The translations under genes and the position numbers were made by a program. Positions 47,537-58,610 of a stretch of DNA of 64,000 bases are shown here, piece by piece. The notes under the pieces are model-generated. The model saw only the letters and a program-made list of their open reading frames with translations, did no database searches and was not told the DNA's origin. The stretch spans positions 22,805,624 through 22,869,623 of the forward strand of contig CM054112.1 in the NCBI GenBank assembly GCA_028673005.1, read 5' to 3'. The stretch comes from Tanypteryx hageni. Lineage: Eukaryota > Arthropoda > Insecta > Odonata > Petaluridae. Within the stretch, counting starts at the first letter, position 1. Each line of letters starts with the position of its first letter.

Positions 47537-47776
47537 CAGGGGCCGCCGCATAAATTCGGAAACTACTAGTAGATTTTATAGAAGTTATCATATAATTGAA
47601 AGTCAAGTATTACACATTCTTAGAGTTATAGTTTAATCATACAAGGTTTTTAAACCTAATTTTATGTAAAATATGAAATAGTTAATGATACATTTCATTA
47701 ATCGATTTTTCATCTTAGCTTCGCGGGCCATATAAAAATGCTCTCTATGGCCTCATAGGTAAATTGCCGGCCTTTA
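47537..47776. mobile_element. Degenerate hAT-type MITE of the GCGGGCC family
   Basis: A CAGGGGCCG start and a right end TTCGCGGGCCATAT ... ATTGCCGGCC resemble the 27526/62139 family. No target duplication survives and much of the interior has been lost. Confidence 0.4.
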
Positions 47777-48239
47777 ATATAATAATGTACCATTGATTTC
47801 AATTTTTTTTAAAGTATCTCAAGGCTTTTCTGCATATTATTTATTTTAACTTAGTATTATGAAGTTTTTGGCAAAATTACTTAACAAAATTCCTCAAAAT
47901 TTCCTATATGGAAAAACATTGCTTTTGTGGTCGCATATTTTGACTAGCGAAAGCGTTCATTGCGATGGAGAAACCCATTTTTTTAAGTTTAATCAAAGAT
48001 TCGATCCTTACTTCAGGAGGAGTGCGACAATTTTTACAACATATGTTTATTGCTCCTAAGATAGATGAAAACTAAACTGTCCGATAGGCTACTTAATTTA
48101 TTTCGACCGTAAATGAGGTATTTAGCTTCGTTGCTTCGAGCAATTAGACACCGAAAATTCAAGAGGGAGAAATTATGTCAGAGGAAGACAATTAAAACCG
48201 ATGTTATTTTTGGAGCGAAAAAACTTCCTTCCAAAGTAA
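47777..48239. other. No recognisable feature
   Basis: AT-rich; a 66-codon frame at 47859 shows no recognisable motif. Confidence 0.35.
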
Positions 48240-48670
48240 AGCGAAGCGAATCGTGCCTATATTAACGCGCTTTCTCATTTACACTCCTTTCATAGAGATG
48301 ATTGGATTCGTCGTCGCTCTTGCGTATTCTGCGCACGCCGATTTCCATTGCTCGTCACGCGTGTTTAACCTCCCGCTAATATCAGATCGATGCGAATAAA
48401 TCACCTACATATCTTGATGAAACTTTCTCGCAAAATCAAATGTCGTCGCGCGTTGTTTTTTTGCTGTCGGAGCGCGGAGGCTAGGTGATAACGTCGTTTC
48501 GCTTAAGAGGGATTAGAACAATAAGTACGTCGTCACTACACTTCTACAACATCCCAGACTGTTTCGTGATCGCAGCAAAAACAGATCGAAGGAAGGCGGA
48601 GCTGTCTAAAACGATAGTCGCTTCCGAATTCGCGCACGGTGTGATTAGTGTGATTAGCAAACTTGCTCCC
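48240..48670. promoter_or_regulatory. CpG-rich segment, possible promoter or first exon
   Basis: CpG is clearly more frequent here than in the flanks (for example TCGTCGTCGCTC, GCGCGTTG, CGGAGCGCGGAGG). A plus-strand frame runs from about 48485 to 48724 but starts without ATG. No full splice pair is seen, so only a regulatory or untranslated role is suggested. Confidence 0.25.
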
Positions 48671-48900
48671 CCAATGTTCATCTTTAAAAATGACCTCGCA
48701 TGGATAAAATATGAAATAAAATAAAAATAAAACTAAATAACATGAATAAGTAAATTTTATGAATAGCTCTATTTTCATTCATCTTTATCAAAAGCATTTA
48801 TTAAAACATTTATGGATAATTACATTGATATATGCATATTTGTTATTATAAATGGAACCGATTGGAAAATTAATACGAAAGCTTCCGCGGTGTTTTCGTA

Positions 48901-49077
48901 CTCCTTCCAAGACTTGCGGGATTCTACCGCGTGTTGTTTCTTCTAGTGACGACTGTTTCGCCTCCATTCCAGGTGGCATCTTCAGGTCAGACCTGAAGAT
49001 GCCACCTGGAATGGAGGCGAAACAGTCGTCACTAGAAGAAACAACACGCGGTAGAATCCCGAAAGTCTTGGAAGGAG
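48901..49077. repeat. 88-bp-arm palindrome with hammerhead-like core (Penelope-like)
   Basis: Left arm 48901-48988 and right arm 48990-49077 are reverse complements with one mismatch and a one-base centre. On the plus strand the right arm begins CCTGAAGATGCC; the stem GCCaCC/GGaGGC closes a small loop and is followed by GAAAC, then AGTCGTC. This is the order CTGANGA, stem II, GAAAC, short stem III, GUH of the hammerhead motif known from Penelope-like retroelements. The reverse strand has the mirror copy. That open frames occur on both strands here is just a consequence of the palindrome. Confidence 0.75.
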
Positions 49078-49382
49078 GATTGGAAGATTATTTATCAAGA
49101 AAATTGATTTCTTCCATCTTAAATTTATCCTCCCATTATCCAAATCGGGTAATGATTCCTTTCCATGGAACAAAAACGCGCCTTTTAAGTCTCAATGATT
49201 GCTTACGCAAAAAAACTTCAAATTCATTTGACTAACACTAACGTCCGCCAAAGTAACAAATCGGGGATATTTTCAGGGAAATAATGACGCTTCTACTTAC
49301 CCACGAATGGGCGATCATAACTGATTCGATGCTAACATTTTTAAAAAGAGGAAAAAACCTTATTCTTCTTCATTTCTCCGCA

Positions 49383-49490
49383 GATGAAAACAGCGTCGTC
49401 GAACTTTGTAACGAGCTGGAGTTCAATGACAATTCTATAAACCGCCAGAGCAACCCCGCCGCATTGATCGCGGACACGACCGGCGCATAA
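49383..49490 (+). CDS. Candidate terminal exon, unidentified
   Basis: A strong acceptor with a long pyrimidine tract (TTATTCTTCTTCATTTCTCCGCAG, AG at 49381-49382 in numbering of the AG/A junction) is followed by a frame reading DENSVVELCNELEFNDNSIN and RQSNPAALIADTTGA, ending at TAA 49488-49490. Codons are much richer in G and C than the flanks. The frame is also open for some codons before the acceptor, so the splice site is not required by the frame. The opposite strand has an open segment from about 49660 to 49510 beginning MQIRNSKRSVFDAQTRKEKN, and both cannot be real. No polyadenylation signal is seen close downstream. It could also be the end of a decayed transposon protein. Confidence 0.25.
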   Translation, partial: DENSVVELCNELEFNDNSINRQSNPAALIADTTGA

Positions 49491-49494
49491 ATGT

Positions 49495-50315
49495 AGTGGA
49501 ACAGCTTAGATAAGGAAGTGACCCCAATGACCAATGCCGTGCATTAGAACAACCTCTGACATCGCTGCCATGCTGTCTTCGAGAAAATTGTCGCTCCTCT
49601 TTGAAGTTATATTCTTCTCCTTGCGAGTTTGTGCGTCGAAGACACTCCTCTTCGAATTGCGTATCTGCATTACTTAGGGCAAACAATGTTCAAATATCAT
49701 TCATGTATTAAGATGATTGATCCGATAAAATTATTTCCGCATGGAACCACTTTTTGTCAATGAAAGAGAAAATATACGATAACGCAGGCAGAAATTTCTT
49801 AGCACTTAACCGTATAATAATCAGGGGATGAATTCCTGACAAAAATATTTGCACAAATTGTTATTGAATTCATTTTAATCACATATTTGATTATCTTTCG
49901 TTCTGATTGATTCGACGAACTCAAAATTAAGAAGAATGCGCTGAAGAAACAAGTTCCGCAAAGAGTCGTGCTTCGCTTATTTCGTATTTATAGGGAAAAA
50001 ATTCGATCGTAACTTGCTCTCAAGTTGGAGTATTAATAACATTTAAAGAGTGAAAAATATTGGCGGTTAGCTAGACAACAATCTCAATTATTGAGACTAA
50101 GAGTGAAGCAGCCATGACAACTAAAATTCTTGTTGTTGAATGTGTTTGATCCAGAAAAATATATTCGAGTTCACGTTTTATATACAACGCAAATCTGTCA
50201 TCTTAAATATTCCATGATAAATCGCCAAACTTTTTAAGTTGCCCTAAATTTCACATTTCGTCGGAATCCATTCTGCAAGAATAATGCCAATGTAAACTTT
50301 CAGAATTGTATAGAT
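49495..50315. other. No firm feature
   Basis: The first ~190 bp are compositionally exon-like on the minus strand (see the preceding entry); the rest is AT-rich with nothing recognisable. Confidence 0.35.
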
Positions 50316-50597
50316 TAGCGGTTCCCAAACATTATGCACCTGCGACCCCTTTTAAGGAAGCCGATCTTGTCGCGATCTTCTATTTTAGCGGCCGACCTTA
50401 TCATAAATCCCTTAACCCCATCCGTCGACCAATAAATGTAAAACGTGATTGGAATATTCAGTCAATATCAGTCAACTGAAATTAACAGAAAATAAAACAT
50501 TGAAAATATTTCATATGCTCTGTTCCTCCTTCACGATTATCTTGAAAACCTTTCGTGACCACACTTGGGATCCCGACCTCCAGGCTGGGAACGGCTG
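50316..50597. mobile_element. hAT-type MITE, 282 bp
   Basis: The left end TAGCGGTTCCCAAAC and the reverse complement of the right end, CAGCCGTTCCCAGC, match a CAGCGGTTCCCAA terminus. The next bases, TGCGACCCCTTTT, are also typical of such elements. Flanks GTATAGAT and GATTAGCT match at 5 of 8. Confidence 0.65.
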
Positions 50598-52224
50598 GAT
50601 TAGCTAATCTAACATTTGTTATTTTATTGAAAAAGGCAAATATAAACACTTCAGTGGCACAGCGACTTAACTACTTGCAAAAAACTTATTTTAAGTAAAA
50701 ATTTGCTTGTAAAACTTGAAAAAGGCGTTAATAAATTCTGAAGCAGAAAATTAATCGGTGTTTCGCTAAACTGTAGCTTATAGTTTCTCTGTAAGTTAAA
50801 ATGTTACCTTCAGATTGAAGATAAACATATGTCAAGTCATCAAATTATCTTTCTGAAGATTAGAAATAATGGTATCACACCATACCAGATCAAATTAGTA
50901 TAAAATAAAATTAAAACGAACTGTTTTTTTTCTCTCGGAAGTCAAAATGATGATGCTTTTATAAATATAAAAACCAAAGTGCGGGGTTAATTCTATTCAC
51001 ATTTAGCAATGATTAGAAATATGACTTTAATTAAAAAGATCTTCCACGATATATTAAATTTTTCCTATATGCTGAGCTTCAAACTGCTTTCAACAATTCG
51101 TGTGCCTCAACCGAGAAACTTCGAAATCAGTTCTAATGATATTTTTAATACATAATATCATATGGCGTGTTTTTGTGGAATACGTTTAAACGCATGGATA
51201 TAGGAACTGCATCGTATATCGTTTATGCGATATTACACTGTTCTGAAAAGAATACCCGTCTTCACAATCGAAACTCATCAAAACATGATGAATAGCAGTA
51301 TATAAATTAAACAGTAGTGATTGGGTAAAACAACACCGTTTTATGTTCAAAACGAATATCATTAATTGAGCGGAAATACAACACGTGAAACTATTATTTT
51401 AAGTTCTACATAGTGTAGATTTGCTATGCGATCAAGTGATACGCTCCAATTTTGTGAAATATTCTCCGTTATGATATTTCCTTCAAATCATCGAAACTGC
51501 AATTGTTTGTTGAGCGCCAATAAAATATACACCCCACTGAAGTGCAAGTTTAAAGTGAAGTATATTTTGTCGTAAAATTTTAGATCTATGAAAGATCTCT
51601 ACTGAGAATTCTAACGGTTATATGATTGAGTGGTATCACGCGGTTTTTGAAATACCTAATGAGATTTCTGGGAATAGTATTGTTTCTGGGAGAAAATATT
51701 CTTTTGAAAAAAAATTAATAGAAATATCATAAGCTAAATAAAATACAAACTGCGATAATGGCAGAAAGTAATCATTACTATTGGATTGGACTAATGAATT
51801 ATTAGGCCAAAACAATGAAGATCAGTCGAGAACTAATCTGGATGTAGAAATAGAATCTATATGCCAATGCTGACTTATTTAACCCTGATTTTTATACGTT
51901 CATGGACGGTTTGGGTTATCATGCGTTCGGTCATGCCTCGCTGTGCTCATTGGGAAGAGGCGGCAAAAATACGGCTAGCTGTACGCATGTGGCACGGGAG
52001 AGCATTTTATGCCGCCCACAACGTCATTATTTAAGCGAGCCACTAAATTCAATACATTTAATTTCATAATTGTTTCTTCAGATTTTGGTCAGAAGAATTT
52101 TCTGGCCAAGTTGTAAAGCTGAAAATTTTATTATCATATTTTTCGGAACAGAATTTGTCGTACCTTGAAAAAATCATCCCCACCCCTGGCGTAGTAAGTT
52201 AAAGAAAATAACTTACAAATGCAT
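50598..52224. other. No firm feature
   Basis: AT-rich except a GC-richer patch at about 51900-52030, open in two plus-strand frames (MDGLGYHAFGHASLCSLG; VIMRSVMPRCAHWEEAAKIR) but without splice sites. Not called. Confidence 0.35.
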
Positions 52225-52660
52225 CAGGGGTCTCCAAACGTTTTTACAAGTGCGCCACTTGGTCAATAAATTTTATACTCGCGGGCCACAATATAAACAT
52301 GAAAAACTTTTTGAAAATATAGGCGCACAATATACAAATATGGGCTATTTTTGCATTAAAAATGATTTTGTGAATTGGATAAATTACGATATTTCCGGGA
52401 AATGTTTTGACGACACACAGTAGAAGCCTAAACAACGGAATAACGATATTTTTTCATTTTCGTTATGTTTATCGTCACAGTTATTTTGAAAGTTTTGTTA
52501 ATGCTGATTGTTGCGTTATTTAAAAATCATTCGTTACGTTACGCATAACGTTTTCCAAGGCTGCTAGATTGTTATCTCTAGTAAAAAAATGACAAAGATT
52601 TATAAGAGGCTCGAGGGCCACATTAAATGGGGTCGCGGGCCATAGTTTTCGTGAGCCCTG
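52225..52660. mobile_element. hAT-type MITE, ~436 bp
   Basis: The left end CAGGGGTCTCCAAAC has an inverted partner GTTTTCGTGAGCCCTG. CGCGGGCCACA and GGTCGCGGGCCATAG lie just inside the two ends, as in other members here. No clear target duplication. Confidence 0.55.
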
Positions 52661-53834
52661 ATATAGGCCATGTATAGTACATTTTTTTATTCACTTGTCC
52701 CTTTTTGAGTAAAAATGGTTGCTAGAACATCAGTCTTTGGTTTTGGTAGAATTTGGAATTTCGTGGTATGGTATGGAAAAATCCTCTTGGCCGGCATTTC
52801 TCTACAGTCCTTCCCTGGATGTGTTTAAAAATAAATCATTAATATAACTTCTACATCCATAAAATATTTGAGTAAATAATGCAACTATTTCACACGCAAA
52901 GTTACCGTCCTCAGCGATAATTCGTCTGTCATTGACTATATTCATTTTACTGGATCAAAATGTATAGCTGGACGAAATTAATCATTAATAACTGCAACCG
53001 ATAATCACAGCTAAATATAACAATCGAAACGTAACTTGATGCTGATAGAAGGACATGGAATACAGTAACATTAAAAAGATGGGATTTGAGATTCAGGATT
53101 TGATACGCGTCCCAACTTAATTCAAAGAAAGAAGCCATGACACAATTGTTTTGAGGATAATTTTCATGAAAAAAGAAAGAAAAGTTTTTATTTGGACATA
53201 TTCTGCCCTTTATTAATAACCCTTTTGCAGAAAAACCAAATATCTACCCAGAGAATTTTTTATCAGCAAACACTGTCGGTGAAAAATATTACTTCTGCTG
53301 CATTTAATCTTCTATGAAAAATAATTTTTGTTTCAAGATTAAATAAAGGGAAAATTAATGAGACGCAGCACATACATATTAATAAAATGAAAAAGCCTTA
53401 GGTCTATAATATCTGTTTCCAATTAAATACCATCTCATGATAGAAAACTTTTCAGTTAATTCAAGCTAGTTTTTCACGTAGCAATGCTTCTTTTAAGGAA
53501 TTGGTAACGATTATGACGAGAATTCAGGAAATAGAGATACGTTTCTTTCGTAAATTGTAAATGCCTACCTCATCTTGTGTGTTTGCTGGTAATATACATA
53601 TAAATTTCGTTTTTATTCTGAATTTCTCCCACCCAAAGTGTAGCTGTGACGGTCGCATACAAATATAAATGGTGCATTAAGACACAAAAAGGTTCTGGTG
53701 ATTCGTATCGAACGATATTTCTAGTTATTAAAAGTCAAGTTCATAGTCTTGGAGGATATTTTTGGATTGCGTTTAGCCCAACACGTTCAGTGGAGATTTT
53801 GGCGCCTTTTTAGCCCACTTTCCAGAATGCAAGT
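52661..53834. other. No recognisable feature
   Basis: AT-rich sequence; nothing supported. Confidence 0.4.
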
Positions 53835-54265
53835 AGACTTAGAGTTTTGTCGTTGTGTCCGTCTGTCTGACCGTCCCCCTATCAACTTTTGAACCATTAG
53901 ACCGATTTTCATGACACCTGGTGGTAATCTCTTGCTACCGGGGCCAAGCTCCCGAGGATAATGTTTGTTGCGAAGACTGAAAGTCCCGGGTTGGATTCCA
54001 GGAACTATCCTTACCATTTGATTTGCAAGGGAAATATGAAATTCATCGTGCGGGGTAATATTTCCTTGCAAATTAAAATATCTTAAAATTGTAATATCGG
54101 AGCGGAATTTGTACTATTCTCGGAAGAAAAGAATGGTGATTATAGTTTTTATCGACGGGTGTTGCTTATCGATCGTAGTTCTTCGAATTTCGCTTAAATA
54201 CCTGTGTTTCCGCAGTTTTATCACTCATTACGAGAGTGTTGCCATCGTAACGACTATTGTTAGAC
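53835..54265 (+). repeat. Dispersed repeat C, copy 2
   Basis: Same-orientation partner of 25315-25735, with a fuller lead (GTTGTGTCCGTCTGTCTGAC). The minus-strand open frame at 53787-54071 lies entirely inside this repeat. Confidence 0.7.
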
Positions 54266-54945
54266 TCGGATTCGGTATAGTCTAGTACATACACGCGTTA
54301 TTTTTGTCACATAAATACGCGTGATGAATTTAGTATTCCGTTCGAATCTATTTGTAATATTTTATAACGGTAAATTATGAAATTTAGGAACACAAATAAC
54401 TACTCATTCCGGTATTTTTGAAGCTATTAAATAAATGTAAGTATTAGATAAATAATTATGTGGAAAGTAGACCATATTTTCTTTTTGGATCATCTTGTTC
54501 TAGATAAAATCGCTTATATATTCGGCTTGGCCGTCCGTCCAATTTTGTGGAATAAATCTCGGGAATTCTAAAACTTAGAGAAGCCAAAGTTTCAGAATAG
54601 TTTGGTCGTTATATGTGCTATACATGATAGCAATGTTGTGGATGTAGGATTAGCTACTGGGGAGTAATAAATATATATATCAGAACTTTGCTAATAATGC
54701 TAAAACGAAAAGACGATTTTTGCAAGGAAGCATCTGTTGATGAAACGGTGTAATTTCGCGGGAGCATATTTTTAAATATCGAATTTTTTATTTTAAAGAT
54801 TTTGTTGTTTTTTTCTCAGGACAAAATTATTTTAATTTACAATAGTTTCTGTGAAAAATAAAAGCACCTTATGTAACTTGCTCTGCGATTATTTCATTGC
54901 TTGTCTGAGCCATGAAGAGGTAACTTCAGCTAAATTTTGGTTGCC
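54266..54945. other. No recognisable feature
   Basis: AT-rich; a GGCCGTCCGTCC block near 54530 may be a remnant of another dispersed repeat. Confidence 0.35.
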
Positions 54946-54949
54946 TTAA

Positions 54950-55293
54950 CTCTAGAATGCTAACGATATTTTTTAGGTCCTTATTGGTAACACTGCGTCA
55001 TTTTGACTCACTTAAACTTGAAATAAGAAAATATCATTAAAAACTATTTTGAAATGATTTTAATTAACGCCAAAATGTAGTAAATGTTAGAAATGTGTAA
55101 ATTAACAATTACAGCACAACATTTTTTAGTACTTGCCACAGATAGGATTCTTGCCAAGTATGCAGAGAGTGAAGGTTTTCCTTCTATTGACATAATGGCA
55201 CAAATGACAGTTCTTCCTTGATATTTGTCGCTCGATGTGTTTCAGGAACAATTTTTTTACTCTCCTATGGCTTTGCAAATCATAGCTTTCAGA
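54950..55293 (-). mobile_element. piggyBac-like element terminus
   Basis: TTAA at 54946-54949 is followed by CTCTAGAATGCTAACGATAT, close to the CCCTAGAATGC-type end of piggyBac-like elements, and by the TAACACTGCGTCATTTTGAC block. The 3' end of a transposase gene faces this terminus at about 180 bp, as in piggyBac. The other end was not found. Confidence 0.55.
55126..55293 (-). pseudogene. C-terminal cysteine-rich fragment of a piggyBac-like transposase
   Basis: On the minus strand a frame ending at TAA (55128-55126) reads HIERQISRKNCHLCHY, then VNRRKTFTLCILGKNPICGK and Y. The spacing C-x2-C, a basic RRKT stretch, C, then PICGK corresponds to the cysteine-rich, zinc-binding C-terminal domain of piggyBac-like transposases, which helps bind the element ends. 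Upstream (higher coordinates) the frame meets a stop at 55294-55296, and no DDD catalytic block was recognised, so only the tail remains. Its position between the TTAA terminus and the interior supports the call. The plus-strand frame over the same DNA (55225-55476) is a shadow. Confidence 0.55.
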
Positions 55294-55296
55294 TCA

Positions 55297-56354
55297 TTAC
55301 TTAAGTTTGTCAAACTGAGTCTGCATTTTTGCCATTGGCACGTCAGGCCCTTGTGCAACTCTTGCATAAATTGTAGCTCCTATTGCTATTATTGCGCTTT
55401 ACACAAATCAATCATTTCTCCTTTAAAAGTCGTAATTTTCAGCAGGCCAAAAAAATTATCAGATGACCAAGAGTAAGTAAAAAAAGAGAAAATGGCGTTG
55501 CCATACTCTCTCCTAGTTCACTGCGACACTATAAAGACGTCAAATTAACCAAGTGATATTCGAGTCATCTGTGTGAAATTCTTTTTTTGTCGACAAACAA
55601 AATAAACCATTGACCAGCTTTATAACATTTATGGAGAGCATTACGTCGTTTTATGTGTTGTTCCCCGAAAACAAACCTTTTCATACCCTTGAGTAAAATC
55701 CTCTCCATAATTTTGTCTACAGTAAAACTACGCAAAATGCTCTTACGTAATGTGAACTTATTCTCGCGAAAGAAAGCGCCGTGGCTGTGAATCCTCTTGG
55801 GTGAACGGTATACTAAAATCCCGAGCGGGGCGAAATTATGCACACACCTATGCAACTTCAATTATGCGGCATTGCTATCGCCCCATCCGCAATAATCTGA
55901 AAATGGCGAATGAGTAGTCATCTGAAGTTGTAAAACAAAATTATATTAATTACGGGGTAATTTCTGTATTACCTATTAACGCATTACATTTCGTACTAAA
56001 AACAAAAGACATGTAGGGACGCATTTTGAAACACGCTCCACACTTTTCGCAATTGTAGCCCTAGCCAAATGATTCTGTTTGTTTTATCATAACAAAGTCC
56101 TTGTTTATTATTTTTAACGTTTGCATATTCAGTAAAAATATGTTAGAACAGGCGAAAATATATGATTTCTAATCTTTAATATGTCCATAATAACACTAAG
56201 ACAATTTGATCAGTTGTGGAGAAAAATATATTTTGGGACGCTGAAAAATATTCTAACTTGTTTGCCATTTTGAAAATGACGACCGATCGAGAGAAATTAA
56301 TTTCAAGATGGGAAAGTAAAATTTCTTTGCTTGATCGGGAATAGTTTAACATTT
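55297..56354. other. No firm feature
   Basis: A 30-bp open segment at 55443-55472 (+) lies between TAATTTTCAG and GTAAGTAAAA, a possible micro-exon. A 98-codon minus-strand frame (55565-55861, no ATG at its start) has no recognised domain. Neither is called. Confidence 0.3.
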
Positions 56355-56430
56355 TCCGGGCGTATGCTTCGACAGCTGAAGCATCTGCCCGGCATGTGGA
56401 AGATCCAGGTTTGATTCTCGCTCGAATGAG
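56355..56430 (+). repeat. tRNA-derived SINE head (plus strand)
   Basis: GACAGCTGAAGCATCTGCCC, GGCATGTGGAAGATCC, then GGTTTGATTCTCGCTCG follow the order of many arthropod tRNA-derived SINEs (A-box region, variable part, B box at 56408-56419). Folding as a working tRNA is unlikely because the acceptor stem is absent. Confidence 0.5.
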
Positions 56431-56439
56431 GAATTTTTA

Positions 56440-57697
56440 TCCTTCACTCTCTTCGAATTCATAATCTTGTATACGCTTTCCAGAACAAAAACTTCAATAC
56501 TTTACATTCCATCCTGTGCGATTAAGAAACTTCCCAATGTCCCTGTATGGGATAAATTACATTTTCTAGTGCACAATCGTTTCTTATAACAACTACACGT
56601 TTAAGAAAGGATTCCACGAAATTTTTTTATAATACTAGTTCGTGAGAAAGAGAAAGAAATGGTGAAGTCGTTTATTGGAATGGAAAGTAAAGCGTTCAAT
56701 CAAAGTTGCTTTGATTCTGACTGATGGAAAACTCGAATAATGTGTCAATAATAACCATTTAAAAGTTTTGGAACACTAGATTCGCATTTCAGTTACGTAT
56801 CAATCGTCTTCAGTGAGGATTTCCGATATTATTTGGAATATTAACTCAAATACAGCTTTGAAGGAAACAATTTTACCGATAATATATTCCCTATGTAATT
56901 ATGACAGCAGAAAGATCTGAAATTAATGAATTTGCCCATCATTTCGTATGATAAATCAATGCTGAAATAATCATTAAAGCCATTTCAGATGTCTACAATA
57001 TCGTGGTTTATGCCGATGTATATTTTTAAATATCATAATCGATGAATACTATCATATTTTAAGATGTCTATCTGTATACACTTAAAAATTTTTTAATTCA
57101 ATAAATTTTAGATGGCAATTGATACCAATCATATTTAACAAATGGCTTCGGAGCATTACTTTGTGGTAAAAGAAACATCGTATCTTCTGCTAGGCAACAT
57201 CATATTTACCAATCTATTTCTGCGTTTTAAGAGGTGTAGCATCTGTCTAATTGCTTTCACGTCAATATATTAATCTCTTGTGCTCAACATTTAAAAACTG
57301 GTTAATTGCCAAAATATCCTCAAAAATTGCGTTCTCTGTTAATTATTTATAGAAACAAAATTGGTTCTTTCTTTATCCTTATCCATATGGACTCTGCTAT
57401 TCATATTTAAGCATTGTGACTTGTTGGCATAGGAGTTCCCTAATATTTCAATTTTTTGTTTATTTAATACCTTGTACGCATAAACTTAGATTTCTGGAAT
57501 GCGACTAAAGTTGTGTGCCTTCATACGCAATATATACGCTGGATGATAGAAACGGTCATCAGTCTGTTTTTAAGTATTGGTAATTAATATTTGGCCAACT
57601 GGGTGATACATTATAAATATCTGTTTGTGTGGATCTGATTTTTCTTTTAATAAAAGGATTTTAATATAGAGATCATTATTTTACGTTTCTGATTTAC
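56440..57697. other. No recognisable feature
   Basis: AT-rich sequence; nothing supported. Confidence 0.4.
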
Positions 57698-57753
57698 CAT
57701 TTAAATAACTAAAGCCCAGCTTCGAGACGGTGAACATATTCATAAAGTTACTA
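57698..57753 (-). CDS. Candidate small internal exon (minus strand)
   Basis: On the minus strand a very strong acceptor (GTTTTCCTTTATTCTTTTTTAG, AG at 57755-57754; a second AG three bases later) is followed by 56 bp and the donor GTAAATC. One frame is open: SNFMNMFTVSKLGFSYLN, with one base before and one after. The exon would be phase-asymmetric. No protein family is recognised. The acceptor is the best pyrimidine tract seen in the window, but such tracts also arise by chance in AT-rich introns. Confidence 0.22.
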
Positions 57754-57844
57754 CTAAAAAAGAATAAAGGAAAACTAAGCTATCTTACTCTTACGTACCA
57801 TACCTTGAAAATCGTATTCCTGTTCAGGTCAAAGTGATAACAAG

Positions 57845-58610
57845 AGGGGAAATGTGCACACATCGTGCGTGCATGCATGCGAAGCAGAGGCGTTCTTTAC
57901 GATTTATGCAATCATGTCAAAAAAGATAAATAAATGTCCATAAATTGACAAATGATATGCCATTAGTGATGCCAAAGAAATGTCAAATTTTGATTCGACG
58001 ATTTATTTCCTAATCTGTTGTAATTAATAATAAAATCGACAATTATTTAAAATATAAATCACTGGAATAGTAGTAATATCATCTTTATGTTCACTATTAC
58101 TCCTTCGTCGCAAATTACCAATTTCTTTCCACTTGTGAAAGTGTATACGTTCATTTCTTCGTTGTTGATTACGCATTTTCCTTCATTTATCAAATGTCGC
58201 GTGTTCACGAAAAAAATTATATGTAAATAGGTATTTACAGCAGATATTGTTTACTTCAGTTGCCACGAAGATTGTTTACGTTGACAATTAAAAAACGCGG
58301 GAAACTGTAAGTTCAAAGTTTGATTTTCTTGAAATCGGCTTCTCTTTCGATAAGACTGTACTGAACAAAACATATGCAATTTGACTAATTCTACAAATTT
58401 TCATTAAATACTTTTTTGTTATAAGTAATATTTTACGAGATATAAATAAAAGTTCATTTATTGTCACCAGTAAAATGGAACTCCAGATTATGCAACGTAA
58501 ACCTTTTATGTAATTTTCTTAGTTTATTTGCCTTGATGTACCAAAAACCAAATTTCATCAACATCCTCCCAGTAGTTTCTCAGATAAAACATGCGGACGG
58601 ACACAACCTG
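57845..58610 (+). repeat. Dispersed repeat D, copy 2
   Basis: Collinear, same-orientation partner of 26455-27200, ending in CATGCGGACGGACACAACC. Confidence 0.65.

Noticed and set aside
48852..49235. 127-codon plus-strand frame and its minus-strand twin sharing PPGMEAKQSSLEETTRGR
   Set aside because: Both frames are the two sides of one palindrome. They encode the same repeat DNA and carry no domain.
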